Part shown: positions 34,578-42,998 of the stretch, one piece after another | Layout: every line of letters starts with the position of its first letter | How positions within the stretch are numbered: position 1 is the first letter of the stretch | From: an uncultured Roseicyclus sp. | GTDB taxonomy: Bacteria > Pseudomonadota > Alphaproteobacteria > Rhodobacterales > Rhodobacteraceae | Direction of reading: 5' to 3' | Length of the DNA: 64,000 bases | NCBI GenBank assembly: GCA_947491935.1 | Contig: CANLLF010000003.1 | Span: forward strand, 768,397 to 832,396 | Translations under genes and position numbers: made by a program | The notes under the pieces: model-generated | Database searches by the model: none | Told to the model about the DNA's origin: nothing | Seen by the model: the letters and a program-made list of their open reading frames with translations, nothing else

Positions 34578-36347
34578 TCAATGATTGTCCCGCGGCAGAT
34601 CCTTGGCGATCCGCTGGTAGGCGGTGGCAAGTTCCAGGCAGCCGCCATCGGCCAGCTGCCCCACATGTTTGCGGTAAAGTTCCTGCCACGGCGTCTGGTG
34701 GTGAAGTTCGGGCGGGGTCCAGGCGGCCTTTCGAGCCTCCCAGTCCTCCTCCGGCACCAGCGCATTGAGCGTGCCTGTGTTGAGGTCCAGCCGCACCCGG
34801 TCCCCAGTTTGAAGATAGGCGAGCCCCCCGCCGACCGCGGATTCCGGCGAGGCGTTGAGGATGGAGGGGCTTTCCGAGGTGCCGGATTGCCGGCCGTCGC
34901 CCACGGTGGGCAGGTGCTTGATGCCGTCCTTGATCAGCGCATCGGGCGGCTGCATGTTCACCACCTCTGCCGAGCCGGGATACCCGACGCAGCCCACGCC
35001 CCGGATGAACAGGATGCTCTCCTCGTCCACGGCAAGCTCCGGATCATTGATGCGGTCGTGGTAATCCTCCGGGCCTTCGAAGACCACGGCGCGGCCTTCA
35101 TATTGGTTGTCTTTCAGGAAGCGCGCCCGGAAATCCTCGGAAATCACCGAGGTCTTCATCAGCGCGCTGTCAAAGAGATTGCCGGACAGAACCGCGAAGC
35201 CCGCGTTTTCGCGCAGCGGGTTTGTGACCGGTCGGATAACGTCCTGGTCGAGGCTTCTGGCACCGTTCAGCGCCTCGTCAAGCGGCTTGCCGGATGCCGT
35301 CAAGACCGTCCCGTCCAGCCGACCCTCGGCCAGCAACTCCCCCATCACCGCGGGTACGCCACCGGCGCGAAAGAAGCTCTCCCCCAGATATTCCCCGGCG
35401 GGCTGCATGTTCACAAGGAGGGGCAGCGCATGGCCGATCTTTTCCCAATCCGTCACGTGCAGTTGCACCCCCGCATGGCGGGCAAGCGCCTGCAAATGCG
35501 GCGGCGCATTGGTGGAGCCGCCGATCGCCGTGTTCACCTTGATCGCATTTTCGAAGGCCGACCGGGTCAGGATATCGGACGGCTTGAGATCCTCTTCCAC
35601 CATCTCAACGGCCCGGCGGCCCGTCAGATAGGCCATCTCCATCCGCTCGCGGAAGGGCGCGGGGATCGCCGCCGCACCGGGCAGGGTCATGCCAAGCGCC
35701 TCCGCCAGGGCATTCATCGTGGAGGCCGTGCCCATGGTGTTGCAATGCCCAAGCGACGGCGAGGACGCACAGGCCAGTTCCATGAACTCCTCATAGCCGA
35801 TCTCGCCCTTGGCCAGCAGCCGCCGCCCCTCCCAAATCGACGTGCCGGAGCCCGCGCGCTTGCCGCGAAACCAGCCATCCAGCATCGGACCACCATTGAG
35901 CGCAATCGCGGGCAGGTCCAATGTCGCCGCGCCCATCAGCATGGCGGGTGTGGTCTTGTCACAGCCCGTGGTCAGCACAACGCCGTCAATGGGATAGCCG
36001 TGCAGCACCTCGACCAGCGACAGATATTGCAGGTTCCGGTCCAACGCCGCCGTGGGGCGTTTGCCGGTCTCCTGAATCGGATGAACGGGAAATTCCAGCG
36101 GAATGCCCCCGGCGTCGCGGATGCCCGCCTTGATCCGGTCCATCAGGAAGACATGGATCTTGTTGCAGGGCACCAGATCACTGCCGGTCTGCGCGATCCC
36201 GACAATCGGCTTCTCGGCCTGCAATTCGCCTTTGGTAAACGACTGGTTCTGATACCGCTCCAGATAGAGCGCGGTCATGCCCGGATTGTTGGGATTGTCG
36301 AACCATTCCTGTGAACGGTAGCGGCGGTTGGCTCGAGTGTCGGACAT
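34578..36347 (-). CDS. IlvD/Edd family dehydratase, probably a sugar-acid (arabinonate/xylonate) dehydratase
   Basis: A 589-residue Fe-S dehydratase. Cysteines for the cluster are in SDLVPCNKIH, LTTGCDKTTPA and SLGHCNTMGTAST; AIGGSTNAPPHLQAL and the C-terminal VGDGRQSGTSESPSILN are strongly conserved in the family. The SQEWFDNPNNPGMTALYLER start and the length of about 590 point to the pentonate dehydratase branch (L-arabinonate or D-xylonate to 2-keto-3-deoxy acids) rather than the valine-pathway IlvD. ATG 36347 is preferred over 36359. No pentose genes adjoin it, so the substrate is inferred only from family shape. Confidence 0.85.
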   Translation of the reverse strand: MSDTRANRRYRSQEWFDNPNNPGMTALYLERYQNQSFTKGELQAEKPIVGIAQTGSDLVPCNKIHVFLMDRIKAGIRDAGGIPLEFPVHPIQETGKRPTAALDRNLQYLSLVEVLHGYPIDGVVLTTGCDKTTPAMLMGAATLDLPAIALNGGPMLDGWFRGKRAGSGTSIWEGRRLLAKGEIGYEEFMELACASSPSLGHCNTMGTASTMNALAEALGMTLPGAAAIPAPFRERMEMAYLTGRRAVEMVEEDLKPSDILTRSAFENAIKVNTAIGGSTNAPPHLQALARHAGVQLHVTDWEKIGHALPLLVNMQPAGEYLGESFFRAGGVPAVMGELLAEGRLDGTVLTASGKPLDEALNGARSLDQDVIRPVTNPLRENAGFAVLSGNLFDSALMKTSVISEDFRARFLKDNQYEGRAVVFEGPEDYHDRINDPELAVDEESILFIRGVGCVGYPGSAEVVNMQPPDALIKDGIKHLPTVGDGRQSGTSESPSILNASPESAVGGGLAYLQTGDRVRLDLNTGTLNALVPEEDWEARKAAWTPPELHHQTPWQELYRKHVGQLADGGCLELATAYQRIAKDLPRDNH

Positions 36348-36653
36348 GGAAGGTTCCAATATGTGAAACTAAAGGCCGGATATTGAAACCGGTGTAGCCC
36401 GCAGATGGCCGCCACTCAAGCCCACACCGCCCCCTTCATCTTGGCAAAAAAACTCAATCCGGCCCTCCCGTATCGCGCCATGGGTAGGATTGGGCCGCTC
36501 CGCTCGGCTCCATTACCGCGCCCCGCGACCGATAAACGCGCAACCGCCGTGCCGTGCGCCGAAGGCGCGCCCACGGCGCCACGCCCAACGGGAGGAGATG
36601 CGATAGCATCGACGACGGCGGGAGAGCCCCCGGGGCCAGTATGGGCGCCCCGG
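36348..36653. other. 306-nt intergenic region with repeat and hairpins, no gene seen
   Basis: The region between the dehydratase start and the fdsD stop holds the family 2 repeat copy (36435-36455) and hairpins GCGCC-GAA-GGCGC (36557-36569) and GATGC-GATA-GCATC (36597-36610). Frames crossing it give Arg/Pro/Ala-rich, low-complexity translations, so I do not call a gene. Confidence 0.5.
36435..36455 (+). repeat. Dispersed intergenic repeat, family 2, copy 2
   Basis: TTCATCTTGGCAAAAAAACTC differs from 8640-8660 at one of 21 positions. Both copies lie in intergenic DNA just upstream of a minus-strand gene (amidase; dehydratase). Confidence 0.6.
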
Positions 36654-36857
36654 TCAGATCAGGGGAATGGCATCGCGGACAAGCGGCGCCAGATCGCTGT
36701 CATCCTCGGCGGCATGGGCCTTGAGCTCGGCCCGCATCTCCGGCCCCCAGAAATCGTTCAGATGTGCCGCCACCCGCTCGGCCTGATCCTGGCCCGGCTG
36801 GGTCGCGAAGAAGCTGGCGATCTGGTTGGCCATGCGGGTCAGTTTCTCATGCGACAT
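36654..36857 (-). CDS. fdsD: Formate dehydrogenase delta subunit
   Basis: A 67-residue protein (MSHEKLTRMANQIASFFATQ, then LNDFWGPEMRAELKAH) of the FdsD family, a small subunit of soluble NAD-dependent molybdenum formate dehydrogenase needed for full activity or assembly. It is the last gene of fdsGBA-fdhD-fdsD, and its start overlaps the fdhD end by 11 nt. Confidence 0.93.
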   Translation of the reverse strand: MSHEKLTRMANQIASFFATQPGQDQAERVAAHLNDFWGPEMRAELKAHAAEDDSDLAPLVRDAIPLI

Positions 36858-37656
36858 TGGTCTGGCTCCGGGCGATACGGGTCGGGTGGGTAAAGGTCTC
36901 CAGCCGCCCGTCGCGGGCGAAGGCGGCGATGGTCAAGTTCGCGGCATCGGCCAGACGGACCGCATGGGCCGTCGGCGCCGAGACGGCGATCAGGGTCGGG
37001 CATCCGGCCAGAACAGCCTTCTGCACCATCTCAACCGACACGCGTGATGTCAGCACAATGGCTGCCGCGCTCATATCCAGTCCGGCGCGTAATCCGGCAC
37101 CGATCAGCTTGTCGAGCGCATTGTGCCGCCCCACATCTTCGCGCGCCATCGCGATCCCCTGCCCCGGCACCAGCAGGCCCGCCGCGTGCACCGCGTGGGT
37201 CAGATCGTGGAGCGGCTGGTTCTGGCGGAGCAGATCCGGCCCGGACGCCGCCTCGGCCAATCCCACGGACCCGCCATCGGGCAGCACCGGCAAGTCCCTC
37301 AGCACCTGTTCCAGCGAGTCGATGCCGCACAGGCCGCACCCCACCGGCCCCATCATGGCGCGACGGCGATCGCCAAGCGCATCGGCCACGTCATCCGGCA
37401 CCCAAAGCCGCGCCTCGATCCCGGCCTCCAGCTCCACGATCTCGACGCTGTCGATCTGGTCTGGCATGGCAAACCCTTCGGTGAAGGCAAAGCCCACCGC
37501 GAAATCCTCCAGATCCGAAGGCGAGCACATCATCACGGCCTGCGACGTGCCGTTGACGGTCACGGCCACCGGCACCTCCTCGGGCAGGGAGCGCGCAACG
37601 TCGCGGGCGTCTTTGGTCCCAAAGGCCTGTGCGGGGATGGAGCGGATGGGTTTCAT
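36847..37656 (-). CDS. fdhD: Formate dehydrogenase accessory sulfurtransferase FdhD (FdsC)
   Basis: A 269-residue sulfurtransferase that inserts the sulfido ligand on the molybdenum (bis-MGD) cofactor of formate dehydrogenase. The cysteine loop is GPVGCGLCGID; AREDVGRHNALDKLIG and the C-terminal SVEMVQKAVLAGCPTLIAVS are hallmarks of the family. ATG 37656 (MKPIRSIPAQ) is used; the longer frame upstream is low-complexity. It is separated from fdsA by an unusual 227-nt gap, and the 3' end overlaps fdsD. Confidence 0.95.
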   Translation of the reverse strand: MKPIRSIPAQAFGTKDARDVARSLPEEVPVAVTVNGTSQAVMMCSPSDLEDFAVGFAFTEGFAMPDQIDSVEIVELEAGIEARLWVPDDVADALGDRRRAMMGPVGCGLCGIDSLEQVLRDLPVLPDGGSVGLAEAASGPDLLRQNQPLHDLTHAVHAAGLLVPGQGIAMAREDVGRHNALDKLIGAGLRAGLDMSAAAIVLTSRVSVEMVQKAVLAGCPTLIAVSAPTAHAVRLADAANLTIAAFARDGRLETFTHPTRIARSQTNVA

Positions 37657-37883
37657 CTTAACGCACCAGAGGGCGAGCGCCTGCCCGTAGGGTGGCGATG
37701 CAACGCTTGTTCGGGGCACTTGATGGTGGCCACGTTCGTCTTCCATTCGTGAGATGCGCCAGGACCAACCAAATCGCCAGCACGTTTTGCCGAAGGCAAA
37801 CCTTCGGTTTCACGGGACGGGCAGGCGCTTGCCCGGGCCACTTCGTGGCTGTTAAACGGGCTGGGGGCCACGCTCATCGCTTC
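37657..37883 (-). other. 227-nt gap inside the fds operon, hairpins but no convincing gene
   Basis: Between fdsA and fdhD the sequence holds nested hairpins TTTGCC-GAA-GGCAAA and GAAGG-CAAA-CCTTC near 37790-37810. A 74-codon minus frame (37653-37877) reads with no recognisable pattern, and I do not call it. Internal processing or partial attenuation of the operon transcript is possible. Confidence 0.4.
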
Positions 37884-40778
37884 TCACTCCGCCGCCGGAA
37901 GAATTCGCCGCGACCGATCGGCCTGCGCATTATACTCGCGCTGCCATTCGGTCGGACCATTGCTCAGGCCCACCTGCACCGCCGTCACCTTGTATTCCGG
38001 GCAGTTGGTGGCCCAGTCCGAGAAGTCGGTGGTGATCACGTTGGCCTGCGTGTCGGGGTGGTGGAAGGTCGTGTAGACCACACCGGGCACAACCTTGTCG
38101 GTGATCGTCGCCCGCAATGAAGTCTCGCCGGACCGCGAGGCCAGCTTGACCCAATCGCCTTCCTTCACGCCGCGCACTTCCGCATCATGGGGGTGGATCT
38201 CCAGCACATCCTCGGAATGCCAGATGGAGTTCTCCGTCCGCCGGGTCTGCGCCCCCACATTATACTGCGACAGGATGCGCCCCGTGGTCAGCAGGAGCGG
38301 GAAACGCGGGCCGGAGCGTTCGTCCGTGGCGATATATTCCGTCACGATGAACCGGCCCTTGCCGCGCACGAAACCGTCCACATGCATGATGGGCGAGCCA
38401 TCGGGGGCGGCGTCGTTGCACGGCCATTGCACCGATCCACGCTCCTCCAGCATCGCGTAATCGACATTGGCGAAGCCTGGCGTCGTCTCCGCGATCTCAT
38501 CCATGATCTGGCTCGGGTGAGTGTAGTTCCAATCCGCCCCCATCGCCTTGGCGAGAAGCTGCGTCACCTCCCAATCGGCATAGCCGTTCCGGGGTTTCAT
38601 CACCTCGCGCACGCGGTTGATGCGGCGTTCGGCATTGGTGAACGTCCCGTCCTTTTCCAGAAACGTCGATCCCGGCAGGAAAACATGGGCGTAATTAGCG
38701 GTTTCGTTCAGGAACAGGTCATGCACGATGACGCATTCCATTGCGGCGAGGCCCGCGGCCACGTGATGCGTGTCCGGATCCGATTGCAGGATGTCTTCAC
38801 CCTGACAATACAAGCCCTTGAAGCTGCCTGAGACCGCCGCGTCCAGCATGTTCGGAATCCGCAGGCCGGGTTCGGGATCGATCTCCACGCCCCATTTGCT
38901 CTCGAACAGCGCACGGACCTCATCACCTTTCACATGACGATAGCCCGGAAGTTCGTGCGGGAATGAGCCCATATCGCACGACCCTTGCACATTGTTCTGG
39001 CCGCGCAGCGGGTTCACGCCCACGCCTTCGCGCCCGATATTGCCGGTCATCATCGCAAGGTTTGCGATGCCCATGACGGTGGTGGAGCCTTGGGAGTGCT
39101 CCGTCACGCCAAGCCCGTAATAGATCGCCCCGTTGCCACCGGTCGCATAAAGCCGCGCGGCCTTGCGCAACTCCTCGGCGGGCACACCGGTCAGCATCTC
39201 CGTCATCTCGGGCGAATGGCGCACGTCGCGGACGAACTCCATATATTCCTCGAACTCGTTCCAATCGCAGCGCTCGCGGATGAACGTCTCGTCGTAGAGC
39301 TTCTCGTCCACGATCACGTGGGCCATCGCGGTCACAACGGCCACGTTGGTGCCCGGACGCAGCGGCAGGTGATGCGCCGCCTCGATATGGGCGGAGCGGA
39401 CCACGTCGGTCTTGCGCGGGTCGATCACGATCAGCTTCGCGCCCGCCCTTACCCGCTTTTTCAAACGGCTGCCGAAAACCGGGTGCGCGTCGGTGGGGTT
39501 CGCGCCAATGATAATCGCCACATCCACCTTCTCGACGGAGTCAAAGTTCTGCGTCCCGGCGGAGGTGCCGAAGGTCTGCCCCAACCCATAGCCGGTAGGC
39601 GAGTGGCACACCCGCGCGCAGGTATCGGTATTGTTGTTCAAGAACACACCGCGCGCCAGCTTCTGGACCAGGTAGGTTTCCTCATTGGTGCAGCGCGACG
39701 ACGTGATCACGCCAATGGACTTGCGCCCGTATGTCTCCTGCAAACCGCGCATCCGGTCCGCGGCAAATCCAATCGCCTCCTCCCAGGACACCTCGCGCCA
39801 CGGCTCATCGATGCTGTCACGGATCATCGGGTTCAGGATGCGATCAGAATGGTTGGCGTAGCCATAAGCAAACCGCCCCTTCACGCAGGAATGGCCGCGG
39901 TTGGCCTCCCCGTGCTTGTAGGGCGTCATGCGCACCAACTCATCGCCATTCAGCTCCGCCTTGAACGAGCAGCCCACGCCGCAATAGGCGCAGGTGGTGA
40001 TGACGGATCGCTCGGGCGTGCCCAATTCAATCACCGACTTCTCCTGCAACGTCGCCGTCGGGCAAGCCTGCACACACGCGCCACAAGACACACAATCCGA
40101 CGTCAGGAACTCATCCAACGGCCCACCGGCAGAGACGCGGCTGTCAAAGCCCCGGCCTTCAATGGTCAGCGCAAAGGTGCCCTGCACCTCCTCACACGCC
40201 CGCACACAGCGGGAGCAGACGATGCACTTGCTGGGATCATAGGTGAAATACGGGTTGCTATCGTCCTTGGCGATCCACTCCGGGTTGGGCTGGTCGCCCA
40301 CGCGCGGCTCGAAGTGGTTGATCAGGCTGCCATTCTCCGGCGCCTCGTAACGGACATCGCGCAGGCCCACGGCGCCCGCCATGTCCTGTAACTCGCAATC
40401 GCCATTGGCCGCACAGGTCAGGCAATCCAGCGGATGGTCGGAGATATAAAGCTCCATCACGCCGCGGCGGATCTTCTTCACCTTGCTCGATTGCGTCCGC
40501 ACCACCATACCCTCGGCGACGGGCGTCGTGCAGGAGGCCGGCGTGCCGCGCCGCCCCTCGATCTCCACCACACACAGGCGGCACGACCCGAACGCCTCCA
40601 CGCTATCGGTGGCACACAGCTTGGGGATCGACATGCCGATCTCGGCGGCGGCCCGCATGATCGACGTGCCCTCCGGCACCGTCACCTCAAAGCCGTCAAC
40701 CGTCAACGTCACCGGCGCGCCTTCCACCGCAGGCGTGCCCATGTCGCGATCGTTCCAGGGAATGATGAAATCTTTCAT
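37884..40778 (-). CDS. fdsA: NAD-dependent formate dehydrogenase alpha (catalytic) subunit
   Basis: A 964-residue molybdoenzyme oxidising formate to CO2. From the N-terminus it has a 2Fe-2S ferredoxin domain (CATDSVEAFGSCRLC, then SCTTP), a His-Cys3 4Fe-4S site (HPLDCLTCAANGDCELQ), two 4Fe-4S ferredoxin motifs (CIVCSRCVRAC; CVSCGACVQACP) and another 4Fe-4S site in TTCAYCGVGC. The bis-MGD domain carries the molybdenum ligand C391 (ARVCHSPTGYG), Cys rather than Sec, with the catalytic His next to it. The C-terminal molydopterin-dinucleotide-binding domain (LLLTTGRILSQYNVG) completes it. All ligands are intact. fdsB lies upstream with a 109-nt hairpin-bearing gap. Confidence 0.97.
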   Translation of the reverse strand: MKDFIIPWNDRDMGTPAVEGAPVTLTVDGFEVTVPEGTSIMRAAAEIGMSIPKLCATDSVEAFGSCRLCVVEIEGRRGTPASCTTPVAEGMVVRTQSSKVKKIRRGVMELYISDHPLDCLTCAANGDCELQDMAGAVGLRDVRYEAPENGSLINHFEPRVGDQPNPEWIAKDDSNPYFTYDPSKCIVCSRCVRACEEVQGTFALTIEGRGFDSRVSAGGPLDEFLTSDCVSCGACVQACPTATLQEKSVIELGTPERSVITTCAYCGVGCSFKAELNGDELVRMTPYKHGEANRGHSCVKGRFAYGYANHSDRILNPMIRDSIDEPWREVSWEEAIGFAADRMRGLQETYGRKSIGVITSSRCTNEETYLVQKLARGVFLNNNTDTCARVCHSPTGYGLGQTFGTSAGTQNFDSVEKVDVAIIIGANPTDAHPVFGSRLKKRVRAGAKLIVIDPRKTDVVRSAHIEAAHHLPLRPGTNVAVVTAMAHVIVDEKLYDETFIRERCDWNEFEEYMEFVRDVRHSPEMTEMLTGVPAEELRKAARLYATGGNGAIYYGLGVTEHSQGSTTVMGIANLAMMTGNIGREGVGVNPLRGQNNVQGSCDMGSFPHELPGYRHVKGDEVRALFESKWGVEIDPEPGLRIPNMLDAAVSGSFKGLYCQGEDILQSDPDTHHVAAGLAAMECVIVHDLFLNETANYAHVFLPGSTFLEKDGTFTNAERRINRVREVMKPRNGYADWEVTQLLAKAMGADWNYTHPSQIMDEIAETTPGFANVDYAMLEERGSVQWPCNDAAPDGSPIMHVDGFVRGKGRFIVTEYIATDERSGPRFPLLLTTGRILSQYNVGAQTRRTENSIWHSEDVLEIHPHDAEVRGVKEGDWVKLASRSGETSLRATITDKVVPGVVYTTFHHPDTQANVITTDFSDWATNCPEYKVTAVQVGLSNGPTEWQREYNAQADRSRRILPAAE

Positions 40779-40799
40779 TGGCCGCAGGCTCCCTGTCTT

Positions 40800-40844
40800 C
40801 CACTGTTTTCAAATACCCCGGGGGTCTGGGGGTGGAACCCCCAG
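40800..40844 (+). repeat. Dispersed intergenic repeat, family 1, copy B, with hairpin inside the fds operon
   Basis: CCACTGTTTTCAAATACCCC is followed by a perfect hairpin CTGGGGGT-GGA-ACCCCCAG (40826-40844). It sits between fdsB and fdsA, where it could reduce read-through or mark an RNA-processing site. Confidence 0.65.
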
Positions 40845-40887
40845 CCGGTCGACGACGAAGTCGGCGAAATACCGGTCAAATCCTGTC

Positions 40888-42384
40888 TCATTCCGCCGCC
40901 TCCTTCACACCCGAAAACTCTTCCGGAAACTGCTCCAGCGCGCTCATCACCGGGTAGGGCGTGAAGCCCCCCAACGCACAGAGTGAGCCGTCTTTCATGG
41001 TCTCACACAGATCGACCAGCAGCGGGATCGCGGTGCCGTCGCCGTCGCGGATGCGGTCCAGCGTTTCGACCCCACGCACCGCGCCGATGCGGCAGGGCGT
41101 GCACTTGCCGCAGCTCTCGATGGCGCAGAACTCCATCGCAAACCGCGCCATGCCAAGCATGTCGGCACTATCATCAAAGATCACAACACCCGCGTGCCCG
41201 ATTAGCCCGCCCGCCCCGTCGAACGGCTCATAGGCAAACGGCGTGTCGAATTTCTCCGGCGCGAAATAGGCGCCAAGCGGGCCGCCCACCTGCACCGCCT
41301 TCACCGGCCGACCGGAGGCCGTACCGCCTGCGATGTCATTCACCAGCTCACCCAGAGGCATCCCGAAGGCCGTCTCGAACAGCCCGCCATATTTCACATT
41401 GCCCGCGATCTGGATCGGCATCGTACCCTTGGACCGGCCAAGCCCGAAGCTCGCGTAATGCTCCGCGCCCTTCTCGAAAATCACCGGCACAGTGGCGAGG
41501 GAGATCACGTTGTTGACCACGGTGGGCCGCCCCAGGAACCCTTCCAAAGCAGGTAGCGGCGGCTTCGCGCGGACCACGCCGCGCTTGCCTTCCAGGGAGT
41601 TCAAAAGCGACGTCTCTTCGCCGCAGACATAAGCCCCCGCACCCACGCGCACTTCCATGTCGAACTCATGCGCTGAATGAAGAACGGCCCCGAGGATATT
41701 GTTTTCACGCGCAATTTCAATCGCCCGCTCCATCACCTCAATCGCGTCCGGGTATTCCGAGCGGAGGTAGACATAGCCCTTCGTTGCCCCAACCCCGAGG
41801 CCCGCAATCACCATGCCTTCGATCAGGCAGAACGGGTCACCCTCCATGATCATCCGGTCCGCGAAGGTCCCGCTATCACCCTCATCTGCGTTGCAGACGA
41901 TATATTTCTGCGGACCATCGGCCTGCCGCACCGTGTTCCACTTGATACCGGTCGGAAAGCCCGCGCCGCCGCGTCCACGCAACCCGCTATCGGTGACGTG
42001 CGTCGTGATCTCCTCGGCGGACATCTCCAGTGCCTTCCGCAGACCGGCAAGGCCGCCATGGGCCTCGTAGTCCGACAAGGACAGCGGGTCGATCACACCG
42101 CAGCGCTGGAAGGTCAGGCGGTTTTGCCTGGCGTAGAACGGGATGTCTTCCACCGGCCCAAGGCTCTCGGCAGACCCGTCCATCATGGCACCAACCATCT
42201 CGACCGTCGCAGGACCATAGCCCACACGAACACCGCCCTGCTCCACCTCAACCAGCGGCTCCAGCCAGATCATGCCGCGCGAGCCGTTTCGCACCACTTC
42301 TGCGCCCGCCGCCTCAAACGCGGCAGCAACCGCATCCGCGCCTAACGCCTTCGCCGCTGCATCGCGGGGCACCCAAACCTTCAT
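40888..42384 (-). CDS. fdsB: Formate dehydrogenase beta subunit (NAD/FMN-binding, NuoF-like)
   Basis: A 498-residue NuoF-type subunit that takes electrons from the alpha subunit to NAD+. An N-terminal thioredoxin-like region (about 1-90) precedes the FMN motif GRGGAGFPTGIKW, the NADH motif GAGAYVCGEETSLLNSLEG and the 4Fe-4S site ESCGKCTPCRIG plus a later Cys (DLCETMKDGSLCALG). The fused N-terminal part matches FdsB rather than plain NuoF. The start ATG 42384 overlaps the fdsG stop by 4 nt (ATGA). Confidence 0.97.
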   Translation of the reverse strand: MKVWVPRDAAAKALGADAVAAAFEAAGAEVVRNGSRGMIWLEPLVEVEQGGVRVGYGPATVEMVGAMMDGSAESLGPVEDIPFYARQNRLTFQRCGVIDPLSLSDYEAHGGLAGLRKALEMSAEEITTHVTDSGLRGRGGAGFPTGIKWNTVRQADGPQKYIVCNADEGDSGTFADRMIMEGDPFCLIEGMVIAGLGVGATKGYVYLRSEYPDAIEVMERAIEIARENNILGAVLHSAHEFDMEVRVGAGAYVCGEETSLLNSLEGKRGVVRAKPPLPALEGFLGRPTVVNNVISLATVPVIFEKGAEHYASFGLGRSKGTMPIQIAGNVKYGGLFETAFGMPLGELVNDIAGGTASGRPVKAVQVGGPLGAYFAPEKFDTPFAYEPFDGAGGLIGHAGVVIFDDSADMLGMARFAMEFCAIESCGKCTPCRIGAVRGVETLDRIRDGDGTAIPLLVDLCETMKDGSLCALGGFTPYPVMSALEQFPEEFSGVKEAAE

Positions 42385-42848
42385 GCCGAAACCTCCGCCA
42401 CCAGCGCCTCGGCCGTCACACGGCCCCGCACCTGCCCGTCCACCATCGCCGCAGGCCCGCACGCACACAGGCCAAGGCAATAGACCGGCTCCACCGTCAC
42501 GCGGCCATCGGCGGATGTGCCGTGCCAGTCCAGGCCCAGTTTTTTCAACAGATCCTCGCCCAACGCGTTCGCGCCAACGGCCTGACAGGCCTCGGCCCGG
42601 CAGATCTTTAGCACGTGGTGCCCCGCCGGTTCGCGACGGAAATCGTGATAGAACGAGATCACGCCGTGCAACTCCGCCTCGGTGATATTCAGTGTATCTG
42701 CAATCGGCGCGCGGGCCGCATCGGGCACGCAACCGAACGCTGCCTGCATCCCGTGCAGAATGGGCAAAAGCGGCCCTTCAAGATCCATGTGGGATTGGAT
42801 GATCGCGTCAATTTCCGCGGGATCATACGGGGCGGCTGTGGTCGACAT
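42381..42848 (-). CDS. fdsG: Formate dehydrogenase gamma subunit (NuoE-like 2Fe-2S)
   Basis: A 155-residue NuoE-like protein with a thioredoxin-fold 2Fe-2S cluster: CRAEAC and CLGLCACGP supply the four cysteines. VISFYHDFRREPAGHHVLKIC is characteristic. The start is ATG 42848, with a CGGAGC site 6 nt upstream; two in-frame upstream ATGs (42869, 42887) are less likely. It is the first gene of fdsGBA-fdhD-fdsD and is preceded by a LysR-type dyad at 42923. Confidence 0.95.
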   Translation of the reverse strand: MSTTAAPYDPAEIDAIIQSHMDLEGPLLPILHGMQAAFGCVPDAARAPIADTLNITEAELHGVISFYHDFRREPAGHHVLKICRAEACQAVGANALGEDLLKKLGLDWHGTSADGRVTVEPVYCLGLCACGPAAMVDGQVRGRVTAEALVAEVSA

Positions 42849-42922
42849 GGCAAGCTCCGAAACGTTCATCCCCAGAATGCAGCCCATTCATTCAGTATTC
42901 AATATCGTTGTCCCGTTAGTCG

Positions 42923-42937
42923 ATTGAGTTTCTCAAT
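42923..42937. promoter_or_regulatory. LysR-type operator upstream of fdsG (T-N11-A dyad)
   Basis: ATTGAGTTTCTCAAT is a perfect 6-3-6 dyad fitting the T-N11-A LysR box, 75 nt before the fdsG start and between the LysR gene and the operon. It is the probable site of the neighbouring regulator. Confidence 0.7.
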
Positions 42938-42998
42938 GAAATCCGTGCGACGTTAAGGGGTCTGAAACCGACATAGACGTCTGTAATACCTGACGAAT

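Noticed and set aside
36405-36893. 162-codon plus-strand frame
   Set aside because: It overlaps fdsD in antisense and crosses a repeat; the translation is Pro/Ala/Arg-rich without pattern.
37653-37877. 74-codon minus-strand frame between fdsA and fdhD
   Set aside because: There is no hydrophobic, catalytic or family pattern and no good ribosome site; it is treated as intergenic.
42923-42937. FNR/FnrL box before fdsG
   Set aside because: The half-sites TTGA and TCAA are 5 nt apart rather than the 6 needed for TTGA-N6-TCAA; the LysR T-N11-A reading fits exactly.
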